This document shows positions 8,036 to 16,596 of a stretch of DNA of 64,000 nucleotides, piece after piece; position 1 is the stretch's first letter, and every line of letters starts with the position of its first letter. The position numbers and the translations under genes are program-made. The stretch comes from Halorussus salilacus (GTDB lineage Archaea; Halobacteriota; Halobacteria; Halobacteriales; Haladaptataceae): the NCBI RefSeq assembly GCF_024138125.1, contig NZ_CP099993.1:1984001-2048000 (forward strand). The letters are read 5' to 3'. Below the pieces are notes generated by a model. It was given only the letters and a program-made list of their open reading frames with translations. It ran no database searches and had not been told where the DNA came from.

Positions 8036-10120
8036 TCAGGCGCGCCGGACCGCGACCAGCGCCGCCGCGACCAGCGCGACGAGCGCAGTAATCGCGGTTA
8101 ATCCGGGGATGTCGCCGGATTCGGCGTCGGTCTCGGTCTCGGTTTCCGTCTCGGTTTCGGTTTCCGTCTCAGTTTCCGTCTCTGTCTCGGTCTCGGTTTC
8201 CGTCTCGGTGGTCGTCTCGGTCGTCGTGTCCTGCTCGGCGAAGTCGCTGGCCGACACGTCGGCGTTCACCACGGAGTGGTTGAAGTACACCCGCTCGTAC
8301 TCGGCGGTGTCGTACTCGCCGTACACCTGGACCTCGTCGCCGTCCGACAGCGTCCTGAGGTCGGCCACGTCGAACTCGACCTCGACGGTGTCGTCTTCGA
8401 GCGCGACCGACTCGGCGGCGAGTCGGTCGTGGTCGGCGTTCCTCGCGTGGAAGTCGTCGGTGACGTTCTCGGTGCCCTCGGGCGCGTCGAACGCGACCGT
8501 GGCAGTGCCGTCTTCGACCTCGACGGCGTTCGTCTCGACCTCGGCGTCGACTCGCCGGATGCGGTCTTCCTCGACCTCTTCGACCGGACTCTCGTCCTGA
8601 ACGTACTCAAGCAGGGCGGTGCCGTACAGCATGTCGGTCTCCTCGACCACGGTGGCGTTCTCGAACACCGAGTCGTCCCAGCCCGCCATGTAGGAGTTGA
8701 CCGTGACGGTGTAGGTCTCCTCCTCGTCGAGGGGTTCGCCGTTCACCCACGCGTCCCGGATCATCTCGTCGGTGTCGTTGTGGCCGACCCACTCGTAGGT
8801 CACGCCGCTGACCTGGAGGCTGGGCTCGGCTCCGAACTGCTGGCCCTCCTCGCTTTCGAGCGTGACGACCTGACTCGCGAGCAGCGATTCGAGCTGCGCG
8901 CCGGTGAGTTCGACCGTCACGAGCGTGTTCTGGAACGGCAGGACGTTGTACACGTCGCCGACGCTCAGATTGCCCGGGCCGTAGGCGGCGTCCGACCGGA
9001 TGCCACCGGCGTTGGTGACCGCCACGTCGGCGTCGGACTGGGCGCGGAACGAGTCGCCGATAAGGTTGCCCAGCGTGGTGTCGTCGTGGTAGCTCGCAGA
9101 GGCGCTTGCGTCGAGTTCGACATCGGTCCGACCCGCGCGCTTGTCGAGTTCCTCGTCGCGGGCCTCGGTGATGTCGGTCGCGACGGTCTCGTTCTTCGTG
9201 ACGTTCTCGTCCACGTCGAGCAGGCGACCGTCCCACGAGGTCACCTCGCCGTCCTCGACGGTGAGGTTGACCTCGCTGACGTGTTCGCCGCGGGCCTCGG
9301 CCTCGGTGACGACCGCGCCGCCGACCTCCCGGGGCGGGTACTCGCGCTCGTCGTCGCCGACGACGACGACGTCGACGTCGTCGGTCGTGTTGGCGAGGTT
9401 CTCGGCGACCGGCACGCCGAGGTGGGCCGAGACGACGACCACGTCGGCGCCTTCCTCCTCTTTGAGTTCGGTCGCGTACTCGTCGGCCACGTCGGAGTAG
9501 TTCCGGAGTTCGTAGCCCTCCTCGTCGAAGTCGGTCGCGGTCTTCGACTTCAGCTTCTCGTCGGCGACCCCGACGATGCCGACCTTCGTGTCGCCGCGCT
9601 CGACGACGTGGTACGGCTCGGTGCCGGGCATGGTCTCTCCGGTCTCCTCGTCGACGAGGTTCGCGAGCAACCACGGGTACGAGGAGGCCTCGCTGAAGTT
9701 CTCGACCGCGTCGAAGCCGTAATCGAACTCGTGGTTACCGATGACGTCGGCGGCGGGGTCGAGGGTGTTCATCGCCTCGACCGGGACCTCCCACTGGCTC
9801 AGCGGCGACAGCGAGTGCGGACCCATCTCGTCGCCGCCGCCCACGACGACGGTGGGGTTGTCGTGCGCTGCGCGCCGCTCGTTTATCATCGTCACCATCC
9901 GCGGCAGGGTGCCGTTCTCGGCCGCCGCGGTCTGAACGTCGTTGTACGACAGGACCGTCACCGTGGTGTTGTTGGTCTCCTGGGCCGCGTCGGCCGCCGA
10001 CGCGGGCGATTCGGTGCTCTCCTGTGGCGTCGCGGTCGTCGCGCTCGCCGCGACCGCCGGTGGGGCGACCCCGGCGACGACCAGACACAGGACCATCGTC
10101 AGTGCTATCGACCGTTGCAT
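8036..10120 (-). CDS. Secreted 5'-nucleotidase / UshA-like metallophosphatase, PGF-CTERM-like anchor
   Basis: 694 residues from ATG 10120 (MQRSIALTMVLC...), chosen because a clean signal peptide follows (hydrophobic core, then AVAASA); upstream in-frame codons add a non-signal extension. Mature protein: calcineurin-like metallophosphatase domain with YNDVQ, GGGDEMG and GNHEFDYG, then a 5'-nucleotidase C-terminal domain with TLGNLIGDSFR and AVTNAGGIRSD. Expected activity is hydrolysis of extracellular nucleotides or cyclic nucleotides. Some metal-ligand positions look altered (YNDVQ for NDxHG, VGDDERE where GHxH is usual). The C-terminus has a long Thr/Glu dipeptide run, then IPGLTAITALVALVA and a basic tail, like archaeosortase PGF-CTERM signals. 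Confidence 0.8.
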   Translation of the reverse strand: MQRSIALTMVLCLVVAGVAPPAVAASATTATPQESTESPASAADAAQETNNTTVTVLSYNDVQTAAAENGTLPRMVTMINERRAAHDNPTVVVGGGDEMGPHSLSPLSQWEVPVEAMNTLDPAADVIGNHEFDYGFDAVENFSEASSYPWLLANLVDEETGETMPGTEPYHVVERGDTKVGIVGVADEKLKSKTATDFDEEGYELRNYSDVADEYATELKEEEGADVVVVSAHLGVPVAENLANTTDDVDVVVVGDDEREYPPREVGGAVVTEAEARGEHVSEVNLTVEDGEVTSWDGRLLDVDENVTKNETVATDITEARDEELDKRAGRTDVELDASASASYHDDTTLGNLIGDSFRAQSDADVAVTNAGGIRSDAAYGPGNLSVGDVYNVLPFQNTLVTVELTGAQLESLLASQVVTLESEEGQQFGAEPSLQVSGVTYEWVGHNDTDEMIRDAWVNGEPLDEEETYTVTVNSYMAGWDDSVFENATVVEETDMLYGTALLEYVQDESPVEEVEEDRIRRVDAEVETNAVEVEDGTATVAFDAPEGTENVTDDFHARNADHDRLAAESVALEDDTVEVEFDVADLRTLSDGDEVQVYGEYDTAEYERVYFNHSVVNADVSASDFAEQDTTTETTTETETETETETETETETETETETETETDAESGDIPGLTAITALVALVAAALVAVRRA
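8125..8230 (-). repeat. 6-bp microsatellite encoding the Thr-Glu stalk
   Basis: Repeated GAGACC/GAAACG-type hexamers encode an alternating Thr/Glu stretch just before the C-terminal membrane segment. Such Thr-rich stalks in haloarchaeal surface proteins are typically O-glycosylated wall-spanning linkers; glycosylation here is inferred. Confidence 0.75.
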
Positions 10121-10225
10121 GCAACCGAAAGATAGCAGAAGGCTTGGATAAAACCTCCCTATTTTCTCACGGTTCGTCAATAAATGACACGGAAATATCC
10201 TCGGACCGCCCCGAGAGCGACTCGG

Positions 10226-11152
10226 CTACTTGTCGGGATACGGTATCTCGCGCATCTCGCCGTCGTCGGGAACGAACACCTCGCCGTCGAAGGCGTCGCG
10301 GGCCTCGGCGAGGTGGTCGGATACGTCGCCCGCGTACCGCGAGGAGATGTGGGTGAGCGCGAGCCGGACCGCCCCGGCATCGCTCGCGAGTTCGGCGGCT
10401 TCCCGGGCGGTCGCGTGGCCGGTCTCGCTCGCGCGCTCGCGGCGGTCGTCGGCGAAGGTGGCGTCGTGGACCAGCAGGTCGGCGTCGGCGGCGGCTTCGG
10501 AGACCTCGTCCGTCGGGCGGGTGTCGCCGGTGTAGACGAACGTCCGGCCGGGCCGGGGGTCGCCGACCACCTGCTCGGGCCGGACCACGGTGCCGTCTTC
10601 GAGTTCGACCGGGTTCCCCTCGTGGAGTCGCGAGAACTTCGGGCCGACCGGCACGCCGAGTTCCTCGGCCCGCTCGCGGTCGAACCGGCCCTTGCGGTCG
10701 TCCTCGACCAGCGCGTACCCCACCGACGTGGTGCGGTGGTCGGTCCGGAACGTCCGTATCTCGTAGTCGTCGCGCCGGGCCGCGACCTCGCCGGGTTCGA
10801 CCTCGTAGACGTGGATCGGGAACGAGGGCCGGTTGCCCGCGGCGTGGACGAGGTCGTCGATATCGTCGCCGGTTCCGCGGGGCGTGTAGATGGAGAGCGG
10901 TTCCTCTCGGTCGTTGAAGTCCCACGTCTGGACGAGGCCCGGTAGTCCGAGGACGTGGTCGCCGTGGAGGTGGGTGATGAACACCTCCGAGACCGTGAAC
11001 CCGGTCCCGAAGCGCATCATCTGTCGCTGGGTCCCCTCGCCGACGTCGAACAACAGCCGGTCGCCTTCTCGGTTCACCAGCACGGCGCTCGGGTTACGCT
11101 CGGTGGTCGGTACCGCGCCGCTGGTTCCGAGAAACGTCACGCGCATCGACAT
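10226..11152 (-). CDS. rnz: Ribonuclease Z (tRNA 3' endonuclease)
   Basis: 308 residues, metallo-beta-lactamase fold. The metal motif HLHGDH is at 61-66, the N-terminal MRVTFLGTSGAVPTTERNPSA is characteristic, and FVYTGDTRP and LALTHISSRY hold further ligands. RNase Z removes the 3' trailer of tRNA precursors. The short (Z-S) form fits the length. The start is MSMRVT at 11152; MRVT two codons later is also possible. It lies 105 bp upstream of the nucleotidase start, on the same strand. Confidence 0.95.
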   Translation of the reverse strand: MSMRVTFLGTSGAVPTTERNPSAVLVNREGDRLLFDVGEGTQRQMMRFGTGFTVSEVFITHLHGDHVLGLPGLVQTWDFNDREEPLSIYTPRGTGDDIDDLVHAAGNRPSFPIHVYEVEPGEVAARRDDYEIRTFRTDHRTTSVGYALVEDDRKGRFDRERAEELGVPVGPKFSRLHEGNPVELEDGTVVRPEQVVGDPRPGRTFVYTGDTRPTDEVSEAAADADLLVHDATFADDRRERASETGHATAREAAELASDAGAVRLALTHISSRYAGDVSDHLAEARDAFDGEVFVPDDGEMREIPYPDK

Positions 11153-11376
11153 CCTCGTTGGGGTTCGGGCGGCGAGGCGGAAAGCGCCTTCGAAACGCCG
11201 ACCGAAGTACGCGCGATTGAACCCGCGGAAACACCGTGTTACGAACCGAACTCGACAACGAGAACTCGGGGATAGGTCCGACTTAAACCGACGTATCTGG
11301 ATGTTACGCGCGTGAACAGTCGCTTCGGTTTATTCGCAGACTCGTTGTCCGATACTCTGCAGACTGGGGGTTACAA
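11153..11376. other. Divergent intergenic region
   Basis: Separates rnz (minus) from the secreted repeat protein (plus). No gene is visible. A TTTATT run near 11327-11332 could serve as TATA for the plus gene, and GGGGGT at 11366-11371 is a plausible ribosome binding site seven to eight bases before its ATG. Confidence 0.4.
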
Positions 11377-13338
11377 ATGACACGAGACAGCAGGACACTT
11401 AGCGCCGTCTTCATGGCGGTGCTGTTGATTCTGGCGAGTGGGACAGCCGTCTCACTCGCGGTGACGGATAGTGGGAGTACAGTTGCAGATTCGAACGCAT
11501 CAGTTCAGGACGAGACGACGACTGAGGCGGTAGAGACGACCGAAGACGAGGAGGAAACGGAGGTCGATGACGAAACGGAGACCACCACGAGGGAGGCCGA
11601 CGAACCCGCGGAAGGTGACCAAGCCGACGTCACGATCAACGAGCAGGAGTCCGACGGCGAGCAGGTCGTCATCGAGTCGGCGACGTTGCCCGAGGGCGGT
11701 TTCGTCACCATCCACGACGAGACGCTCCTCGAAGGCGACGCGCTCGGGAGCGTCGTCGGGGTTTCGACTTACCTCGAAGCCGGAACTCACGAGGACGTGA
11801 CCATCACGCTGGGTCGGCCGCTGGCAGAGACCCAGACGGTCATCGCGATGCCGCACTACGACGACAACGAAAATCAGGTCTACGACTTCATCATCTCCGG
11901 CGGTGGGGTCGACGCGCCCTACACCTCGGACGGTGAAGCCGTGGTCGACGACGCGACGGTGACCGTCGACGGCGTCGAAGAGACGACCGAAGAAGTCGAG
12001 GAAACCACGACTGAAGAGGTCGAGGAAACGACGACTGAAGAGGTCGTCGAGACGACGACTGAAGAGGTCGAGGAAACCACGACTGAAGAAGTCGAGGAAA
12101 CCACGACTGAAGAGGTCGTCGAGACGACGACCGAGGAAGAAGACGAACTCGAAGAGACCACCACCGAGGAAATCGAGGAACCCGCCGACCAGCAACAGTT
12201 CATCTTCAAGGTCGAGCAGATGAACATCGACCGGTGGTCGTTCGTCCTCGGCGACGAGGAGGAACCCGACCGGACCGAGACCGTCAGCGACATCACGGTC
12301 CAGGACCGCCGCGTCGAGATCAACCTCACCGAGCTCATGCAGGAGCAGGCCGAGATGGAGGACGGCGAGCAGCTCACCACGCCCGGCCCCGAAGCTCAGG
12401 AGCAACTGGAGGAGAACCTCACCGGTGACATCGAGACGGTCCGATTCGTCATCGAGAACGTCAACGTCGAGAACGTGACGTTCGTCATCACGGCTCCCGA
12501 GGACATGGAGATGCCCGAGCCGCCGATGACCCCTGAAGAGACGACCACCGAGGAAGACGAGGTCATCGAGGAGACCACGACCGAGGAAGAGGAAGTCGAG
12601 ACGACGACCGAGGAAGAAGAAGTCGAGACGACGACTGAGGAAGAAGAAGTCGAGACGACGACTGAAGAGGAAGTCGAGGAAACAACCACCGAGGAAGAGG
12701 AAGTCGAGACGACGACTGAAGAAGAGGACGAATTCGAGACGACGACTGAAGAAGAGGACGAATTCGAGACAACGACTGAGGAAGAGGAAGTCGAGACGAC
12801 AACTGAGGAAGAAGACGTCGAGACGACAACTGAGGAAGAAGAAGTCGAAACGACCACCGAGGAACCTGACGAGGAACTCGAATCGTTCGACGTCACGGCA
12901 CTCAACGCGCCTGAGAGCGCCGAGATCGGTGACACAGTCAACGTGAGCGCGGTCGTGACGAACCCCAACGACGCGGAGGCCACGCAGGACGTGGCGTTCC
13001 GCCTCGATGGGACCGTCATCGCGCGTGATACGGTCACGCTCAACGGTAGCACCGCGACCACCGTGTCGTTCGAAGTCGACACGACCGACGTGCCGCCCGG
13101 CGAGTACGTCCACGGCGTGTACACGCAGGACTTCGGCGAACTCGCGGTGATTATGCTGGAGGAACCGACCGCCGAGGAGACGACTGAAGACGACGACGAA
13201 GAGACGGTCATCGAGACCACAGCGGCTGAAGACGACGACGAAGAGACGGTCATCGAGACCACGACGGCCGAAGACGACGACGAAGAGACGGTCATCGAGA
13301 CCACGACGGCCGCCGAAGAGGAAGACGAAGAGGAGTAG
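11377..13338 (+). CDS. Secreted Thr/Glu-repeat protein with three folded modules
   Basis: 653 residues. A signal peptide covers about 1-30 (AVFMAVLLILASGTAVSLA). Modules in order: a beta-rich domain at about 85-195 (ADVTINEQESDGEQVVIESATL... with FVTIHDE) like the haloarchaeal DUF7282 type; a first Glu/Thr repeat; a domain at about 270-385 starting QQQFIFKVEQMNIDRWSF and repeating the theme of valine/asparagine strands; a second, longer Glu/Thr repeat; a CARDB-like beta domain at about 500-590 (LNAPESAEIGDTVNVSAVVTN); and a third repeat of a 14-residue unit. No C-terminal membrane segment or PGF motif is present, so it is probably released or wall-associated. Function unknown. Confidence 0.8.
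   Translation: MTRDSRTLSAVFMAVLLILASGTAVSLAVTDSGSTVADSNASVQDETTTEAVETTEDEEETEVDDETETTTREADEPAEGDQADVTINEQESDGEQVVIESATLPEGGFVTIHDETLLEGDALGSVVGVSTYLEAGTHEDVTITLGRPLAETQTVIAMPHYDDNENQVYDFIISGGGVDAPYTSDGEAVVDDATVTVDGVEETTEEVEETTTEEVEETTTEEVVETTTEEVEETTTEEVEETTTEEVVETTTEEEDELEETTTEEIEEPADQQQFIFKVEQMNIDRWSFVLGDEEEPDRTETVSDITVQDRRVEINLTELMQEQAEMEDGEQLTTPGPEAQEQLEENLTGDIETVRFVIENVNVENVTFVITAPEDMEMPEPPMTPEETTTEEDEVIEETTTEEEEVETTTEEEEVETTTEEEEVETTTEEEVEETTTEEEEVETTTEEEDEFETTTEEEDEFETTTEEEEVETTTEEEDVETTTEEEEVETTTEEPDEELESFDVTALNAPESAEIGDTVNVSAVVTNPNDAEATQDVAFRLDGTVIARDTVTLNGSTATTVSFEVDTTDVPPGEYVHGVYTQDFGELAVIMLEEPTAEETTEDDDEETVIETTAAEDDDEETVIETTTAEDDDEETVIETTTAAEEEDEEE
11976..12180 (+). repeat. 24-bp coding repeat array 1 (EETTTEEV)
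   Basis: About seven copies of a 24-bp unit encoding EETTTEEV variants. Neighbouring copies differ mostly at silent positions, which indicates old expansion with purifying selection on the acidic/Thr pattern. Confidence 0.85.
12538..12870 (+). repeat. 24-27-bp coding repeat array 2 (EEEVETTT)
   Basis: About twelve degenerate units encoding ETTTEEEEV/ETTTEEEDEF. It has the same theme as array 1 but mixed unit lengths. Slippage here would alter spacing between the second and third folded modules. Confidence 0.8.
13180..13320 (+). repeat. 42-bp coding repeat array 3
   Basis: Three near-identical 42-bp units encode a 14-residue acidic motif (DDDEETVIETTTAE) at the C-terminus of the secreted protein. 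Confidence 0.85.
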
Positions 13339-13447
13339 GGCAGAGCGACCGCGGCACGTCGCCGCACCCAACGATTTTTCGACCGGTCCGACACCGCGGC
13401 GCGAGCAACCGACCGATTCTTACCGCCCGACTCCCTAGGCGGGGGTG

Positions 13448-14461
13448 ATGGACGCGCCGCTCTGGACCGAGAAGTACGCGCCCGGCCTCCGAGACCTCCC
13501 GCAGGAGGACGTCCGCGAGTACCTTCGGAAGGCAGTCGACGAGCCGATCAACCTCGTCCTCTACGGCCCCTCGGGTGCTGGCAAGACCGCCGCGGTCCGG
13601 GCGCTGGCCCGAGAGGCCCACCAAGACCCCGACAACGACCTCGTGGAGATCAACGTCGCCGATTTCTTCGGCATGACCAAGAAGGAGATCGCCGACGACC
13701 CGCGGTTCAGTTCCTTCATCGACTCCAAGCGCAAGCGCAACTCCTCGAAGGCCGACCTCATCAACCACGTCCTCAAGGAGTCGGCGAGCTACTCGCCGGT
13801 CTCGGGGACGTACAAGACCATCGTGCTCGACAACGCCGAGGCCATCCGCGAGGACTTCCAGCAGGCGCTTCGCCGGGTGATGGAGCGCCACCACCGGACC
13901 ACCCAGTTCGTCGTCACCACCCGCCAGCCCACCAAGCTCATCCCGCCCATCAAGTCGCGGTGCTTCCCGGTCGCGGTCCGCGCGCCGACGCCCGACGAGA
14001 TCGCCGCGGTGCTGGAAGGCATCGTCGAGGCCGAGGGCGTCGAGTACGACGAAAACGGTCTGGAATACATCGGCGGATACGCGGGCGGCGACCTCCGGAA
14101 GGCCATCTTGGGCGCACAGACCACCGCCGAGAAGGAGGGCGAGGTCACGATGAACGCCGCCTACGAGGTGCTGGGCGACGTGGGCGTGACGAGCGAGATC
14201 GAGGAGATGCTCGACGACGCGGAAGCGGGCGAGTTCCAAGACGCCCGCAAGACCCTCGACGACCTGCTCGTCGACGAGGGCTACAGCGGCGAGGAGGTCC
14301 TCCACGAGATACTCGAGGTCGCCCACGCCGGTCGGTACACCGGCGAGGACCTCGCGGAACTCACCGTTCTGGCGGGCGAGATCGACGCCGACCTCGCGGA
14401 GGGGACGAGCGACCGGGTCCACATCGGCCACCTGCTCGCGGAACTCGGGGCCGACGCGTAG
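13448..14461 (+). CDS. rfcC: Replication factor C small subunit, second type (RfcC-like)
   Basis: 337 residues; AAA+ clamp-loader subunit. Walker A is GPSGAGKT at 40-47. The Walker B position reads IVLDNAE (about 125-131) instead of the usual DEAD/DEAA, so ATP hydrolysis could be weaker. The SRC motif with the arginine finger is present (KSRC, 169-172), and the C-terminal collar helices follow. Haloarchaea carry two RFC small subunits plus a large one; the altered Walker B suggests the more diverged paralogue. ATG 13448 follows a GGCGGGGG ribosome-binding sequence. Role: loading PCNA at primed DNA together with other RFC subunits. Confidence 0.88.
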   Translation: MDAPLWTEKYAPGLRDLPQEDVREYLRKAVDEPINLVLYGPSGAGKTAAVRALAREAHQDPDNDLVEINVADFFGMTKKEIADDPRFSSFIDSKRKRNSSKADLINHVLKESASYSPVSGTYKTIVLDNAEAIREDFQQALRRVMERHHRTTQFVVTTRQPTKLIPPIKSRCFPVAVRAPTPDEIAAVLEGIVEAEGVEYDENGLEYIGGYAGGDLRKAILGAQTTAEKEGEVTMNAAYEVLGDVGVTSEIEEMLDDAEAGEFQDARKTLDDLLVDEGYSGEEVLHEILEVAHAGRYTGEDLAELTVLAGEIDADLAEGTSDRVHIGHLLAELGADA

Positions 14462-14462
14462 T

Positions 14463-15911
14463 TCAACAGAGGAAGAAGAACAACCACGCGGGGATATGGA
14501 TTATTCCGTCATCCTCCTTGAGTTCTTCGGCATTGTTGACTGCCAGACCGAACTCTGCATCCGTCTCTTCGACGAAGTTCCGAAGTCCGCGCAGGTCAGC
14601 TTTGGTCGAATCGCCATTCTTGACCTCGATTGGGAGGACATAATCTGTCCCTGACAGAACGAAATCGACTTCTCCGCGTCGGTCCCAGTACGCGATATCC
14701 CCGCTTTGAGCGTTAGAGAGGTAAAACTGGAGCCTTCGCGCGTGGTCACATACGGCAGTTTCGAGGACCGGACCCATTTTGTTTCCATCTCGTAGCGTCT
14801 TCGACGAGAGCGTTCCAGCGAGCGTATTGTAGAGTCCAACGTCCTGTACGTACACCTTCGGACGGCCACCCGAATCGTACTCCGAGGTCGTGTGTTTCGG
14901 GCATTCCGTTATCAAAAAGAACTCCTCCAGATAGTCGAGGTATCGCTCGACGGTGTCTCGACTGATACCGATAGTATCTGCGATGTTCTGAACGTTGAGT
15001 TTTGCCGCCGTCGAATCGGCGACGAGCGAAAGCACCCGAAGTACGTTTTCCGGAGACTGGACGTTGAAAACGGTCGCTAAATCGCCGATAACTGTGTATC
15101 GTAAATCGGTATCGAGGGTCGTGTACGCATCGACCGGTTTTTCCTCGATTACGCCGGGATAACCGCCTTTTAGGAGTCGTTCGTCTTTCAGCGCATCGAG
15201 CCGAGGTCTCGCGTCGTTGTAGCTCCCGTAGAAACGGGTCAGTGCTACCGTGAGCGCCCCGGTATCGCCTTGCTCTAGGCTTTCGTCGAGAGCGCTCCGA
15301 AGCTCCGTGGATTCGCTGGCGGTGTCGCCATCGAGAGCCCCGTGATAGGCAACGTAATCCCGATATTTCATCGGCATCATGATGTGCTCGGCGAGTCGCC
15401 CAACGAGGGTTTCACTCGCATCGGATTTTATAAGCGTACTCACCGAACCTGTCGTCACGAAGCGAAGGTTCGAATACGTATCCACGTAGTACTTGAGCTT
15501 CGAGGCCCAGCCGTCGATTTTTTGGACTTCGTCGATGAACACGTAGACCTCCGAATCCACGTTCCTGAACGACTCCCGCAACACGTACTGCTCGTACACT
15601 TCGAGCGAGTCGGTGATGATGTCGTCCGGTCCCGATAGAATCTGATTGTTCTCCGCAGTAAAATAGACGATTCGTTTTGCGGGAACTCCGCGATTTAACA
15701 ACGATTCGATCAACTGTCCACACAGGGTCGTTTTCCCGACCTGTCTTGGGCCGCGAATCGTGAGAATACGTCTCTGCGCGTCGAGTTTGTCGCGTACCAC
15801 GTAGAAGTCACTCCGGCGATACGGTGCCTTCCGTAGCGTCTGGGGAACGGGGTCGTCGTCCCACCAGACGTTGATTCTGTTTAGGAGTTCGAACAACCGG
15901 GTCTCGTCCAT
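14463..15911 (-). CDS. AAA ATPase with DUF4143 C-terminal domain
   Basis: 482 residues. N-terminal P-loop GPRQVGKTT at 54-62, Walker B VYVFIDEVQ near 120, sensor-1-like FVTTGS. The C-terminal DUF4143 region has a winged-helix-like block (IADTIGISRDTVERYLDYLEEFFLI) and a PD-(D/E)XK-like end, VDFVL...LPIEVKN. Proteins of this family are widespread, patchily distributed and of unclear role. Base composition is visibly lower in GC than the flanking rfcC and thioesterase genes, a sign of transfer. It is convergent with rfcC (2-bp gap) and is preceded by an AT-rich 33-bp repeat region. Family firm, biological role unknown. Confidence 0.85.
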   Translation of the reverse strand: MDETRLFELLNRINVWWDDDPVPQTLRKAPYRRSDFYVVRDKLDAQRRILTIRGPRQVGKTTLCGQLIESLLNRGVPAKRIVYFTAENNQILSGPDDIITDSLEVYEQYVLRESFRNVDSEVYVFIDEVQKIDGWASKLKYYVDTYSNLRFVTTGSVSTLIKSDASETLVGRLAEHIMMPMKYRDYVAYHGALDGDTASESTELRSALDESLEQGDTGALTVALTRFYGSYNDARPRLDALKDERLLKGGYPGVIEEKPVDAYTTLDTDLRYTVIGDLATVFNVQSPENVLRVLSLVADSTAAKLNVQNIADTIGISRDTVERYLDYLEEFFLITECPKHTTSEYDSGGRPKVYVQDVGLYNTLAGTLSSKTLRDGNKMGPVLETAVCDHARRLQFYLSNAQSGDIAYWDRRGEVDFVLSGTDYVLPIEVKNGDSTKADLRGLRNFVEETDAEFGLAVNNAEELKEDDGIIHIPAWLFFFLC

Positions 15912-16104
15912 GTCAGTACGATGTTATCCGGTATCAATAAAACTTGGTATAGATACCCAGTTTCTAGGTTATATATTTGGGTCAGATACTGAACTTTACA
16001 GCCAAAAATTTGGCATCGATACCGAATTTTCGGTGAAAATCTCGGTGTTCGATACCCAACTGTCGACAGCAAAACCGGTTTCCGAACCCTCCCCGGGCTA
16101 CTGA
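15910..16104 (+). other. Possible small repeat ORF, 11-residue units
   Basis: A 64-codon open frame begins at ATG 15910, overlapping the start of the ATPase gene on the other strand. Its centre reads as four 11-residue units sharing D-T-(E/Q)-(F/L). Among the four units the shared codons vary only at first and third positions (GAT ACC/ACT, CAG/CAA/GAA, TTT/CTT/CTG), a coding-like pattern. It could instead be a purely DNA-level repeat. No ribosome binding site is apparent, so I do not call it a CDS. Confidence 0.3.
15952..16083. repeat. Four 33-bp degenerate tandem repeats
   Basis: GATAC(C/T) blocks start at 15952, 15985, 16018 and 16051, exactly 33 bp apart. Each unit continues with a short T-run and an (A/T)-rich centre and ends near a GG-T-TC block. 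A weaker fifth unit may precede at about 15920. On the minus strand this is the upstream region of the DUF4143 ATPase, with GGTATC boxes every three helical turns or so. Confidence 0.8.
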
Positions 16105-16149
16105 AATCTGGTGGACAACTACTTCCCACTTCGCTATGCATTATCGGTT

Positions 16150-16587
16150 ATGCCAACCCTCTCGGACACCCACATCCGGAACCGCTATCGCGTCCAGCCG
16201 AACGACGCCAACAACTACGAGACGCTCCACGGCGGCGAACTCATGAAGTGGATGGACGAACTGGGGGCGATGGCCGCGATGCGGTTCGCGGGCGAGACCT
16301 GTGTGACCGCGGGCGTCGACGACTTCGGGTTCCACCGGCCGATTCCGGTCGGCGACACCGCGCTCGTGGACGCCTACGTCTATCGGGCCGGGAAGACGAG
16401 CGTCACGGTCCGACTCCGGGCGTGGCGCGAGGACCCCCGGACCGGCGAGACCGAGCGCACCACGGGGTCGAGTTTCACCTTCGTCGCCATCGACGAAGAC
16501 CGGAATCCGGTTCGAGTACCCGAGTTGACGGTCGAGACCGACGAGGAAGAGCGATTGCTCCGGGAAGCCCTCGAAGCCGAATCGTAG
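16150..16587 (+). CDS. Hotdog-fold acyl-CoA thioesterase
   Basis: 145 residues. The hotdog signature HGGELMKWMDELGAMAAMRF near 29-48 supplies the helix and the acidic residue used by YciA/BFIT-type acyl-CoA thioesterases; FGFHRPIPVGDTALVDAYV follows as the central strands. It hydrolyses acyl-CoA to free acid and CoA; the substrate is not predictable. The start ATG 16150 (MPTLSDTHIRNR) is chosen over an upstream in-frame ATG at 16111 because the family begins here. It is convergent with the tRNA methyltransferase gene (9-bp gap). Confidence 0.9.
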   Translation: MPTLSDTHIRNRYRVQPNDANNYETLHGGELMKWMDELGAMAAMRFAGETCVTAGVDDFGFHRPIPVGDTALVDAYVYRAGKTSVTVRLRAWREDPRTGETERTTGSSFTFVAIDEDRNPVRVPELTVETDEEERLLREALEAES

Positions 16588-16596
16588 CGACTCCCG

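Noticed and set aside
14463-15911. Complete defence island around the DUF4143 ATPase
   Set aside because: The neighbours are rfcC and a thioesterase; no second defence-type gene is adjacent, so only a single transferred gene is supported.
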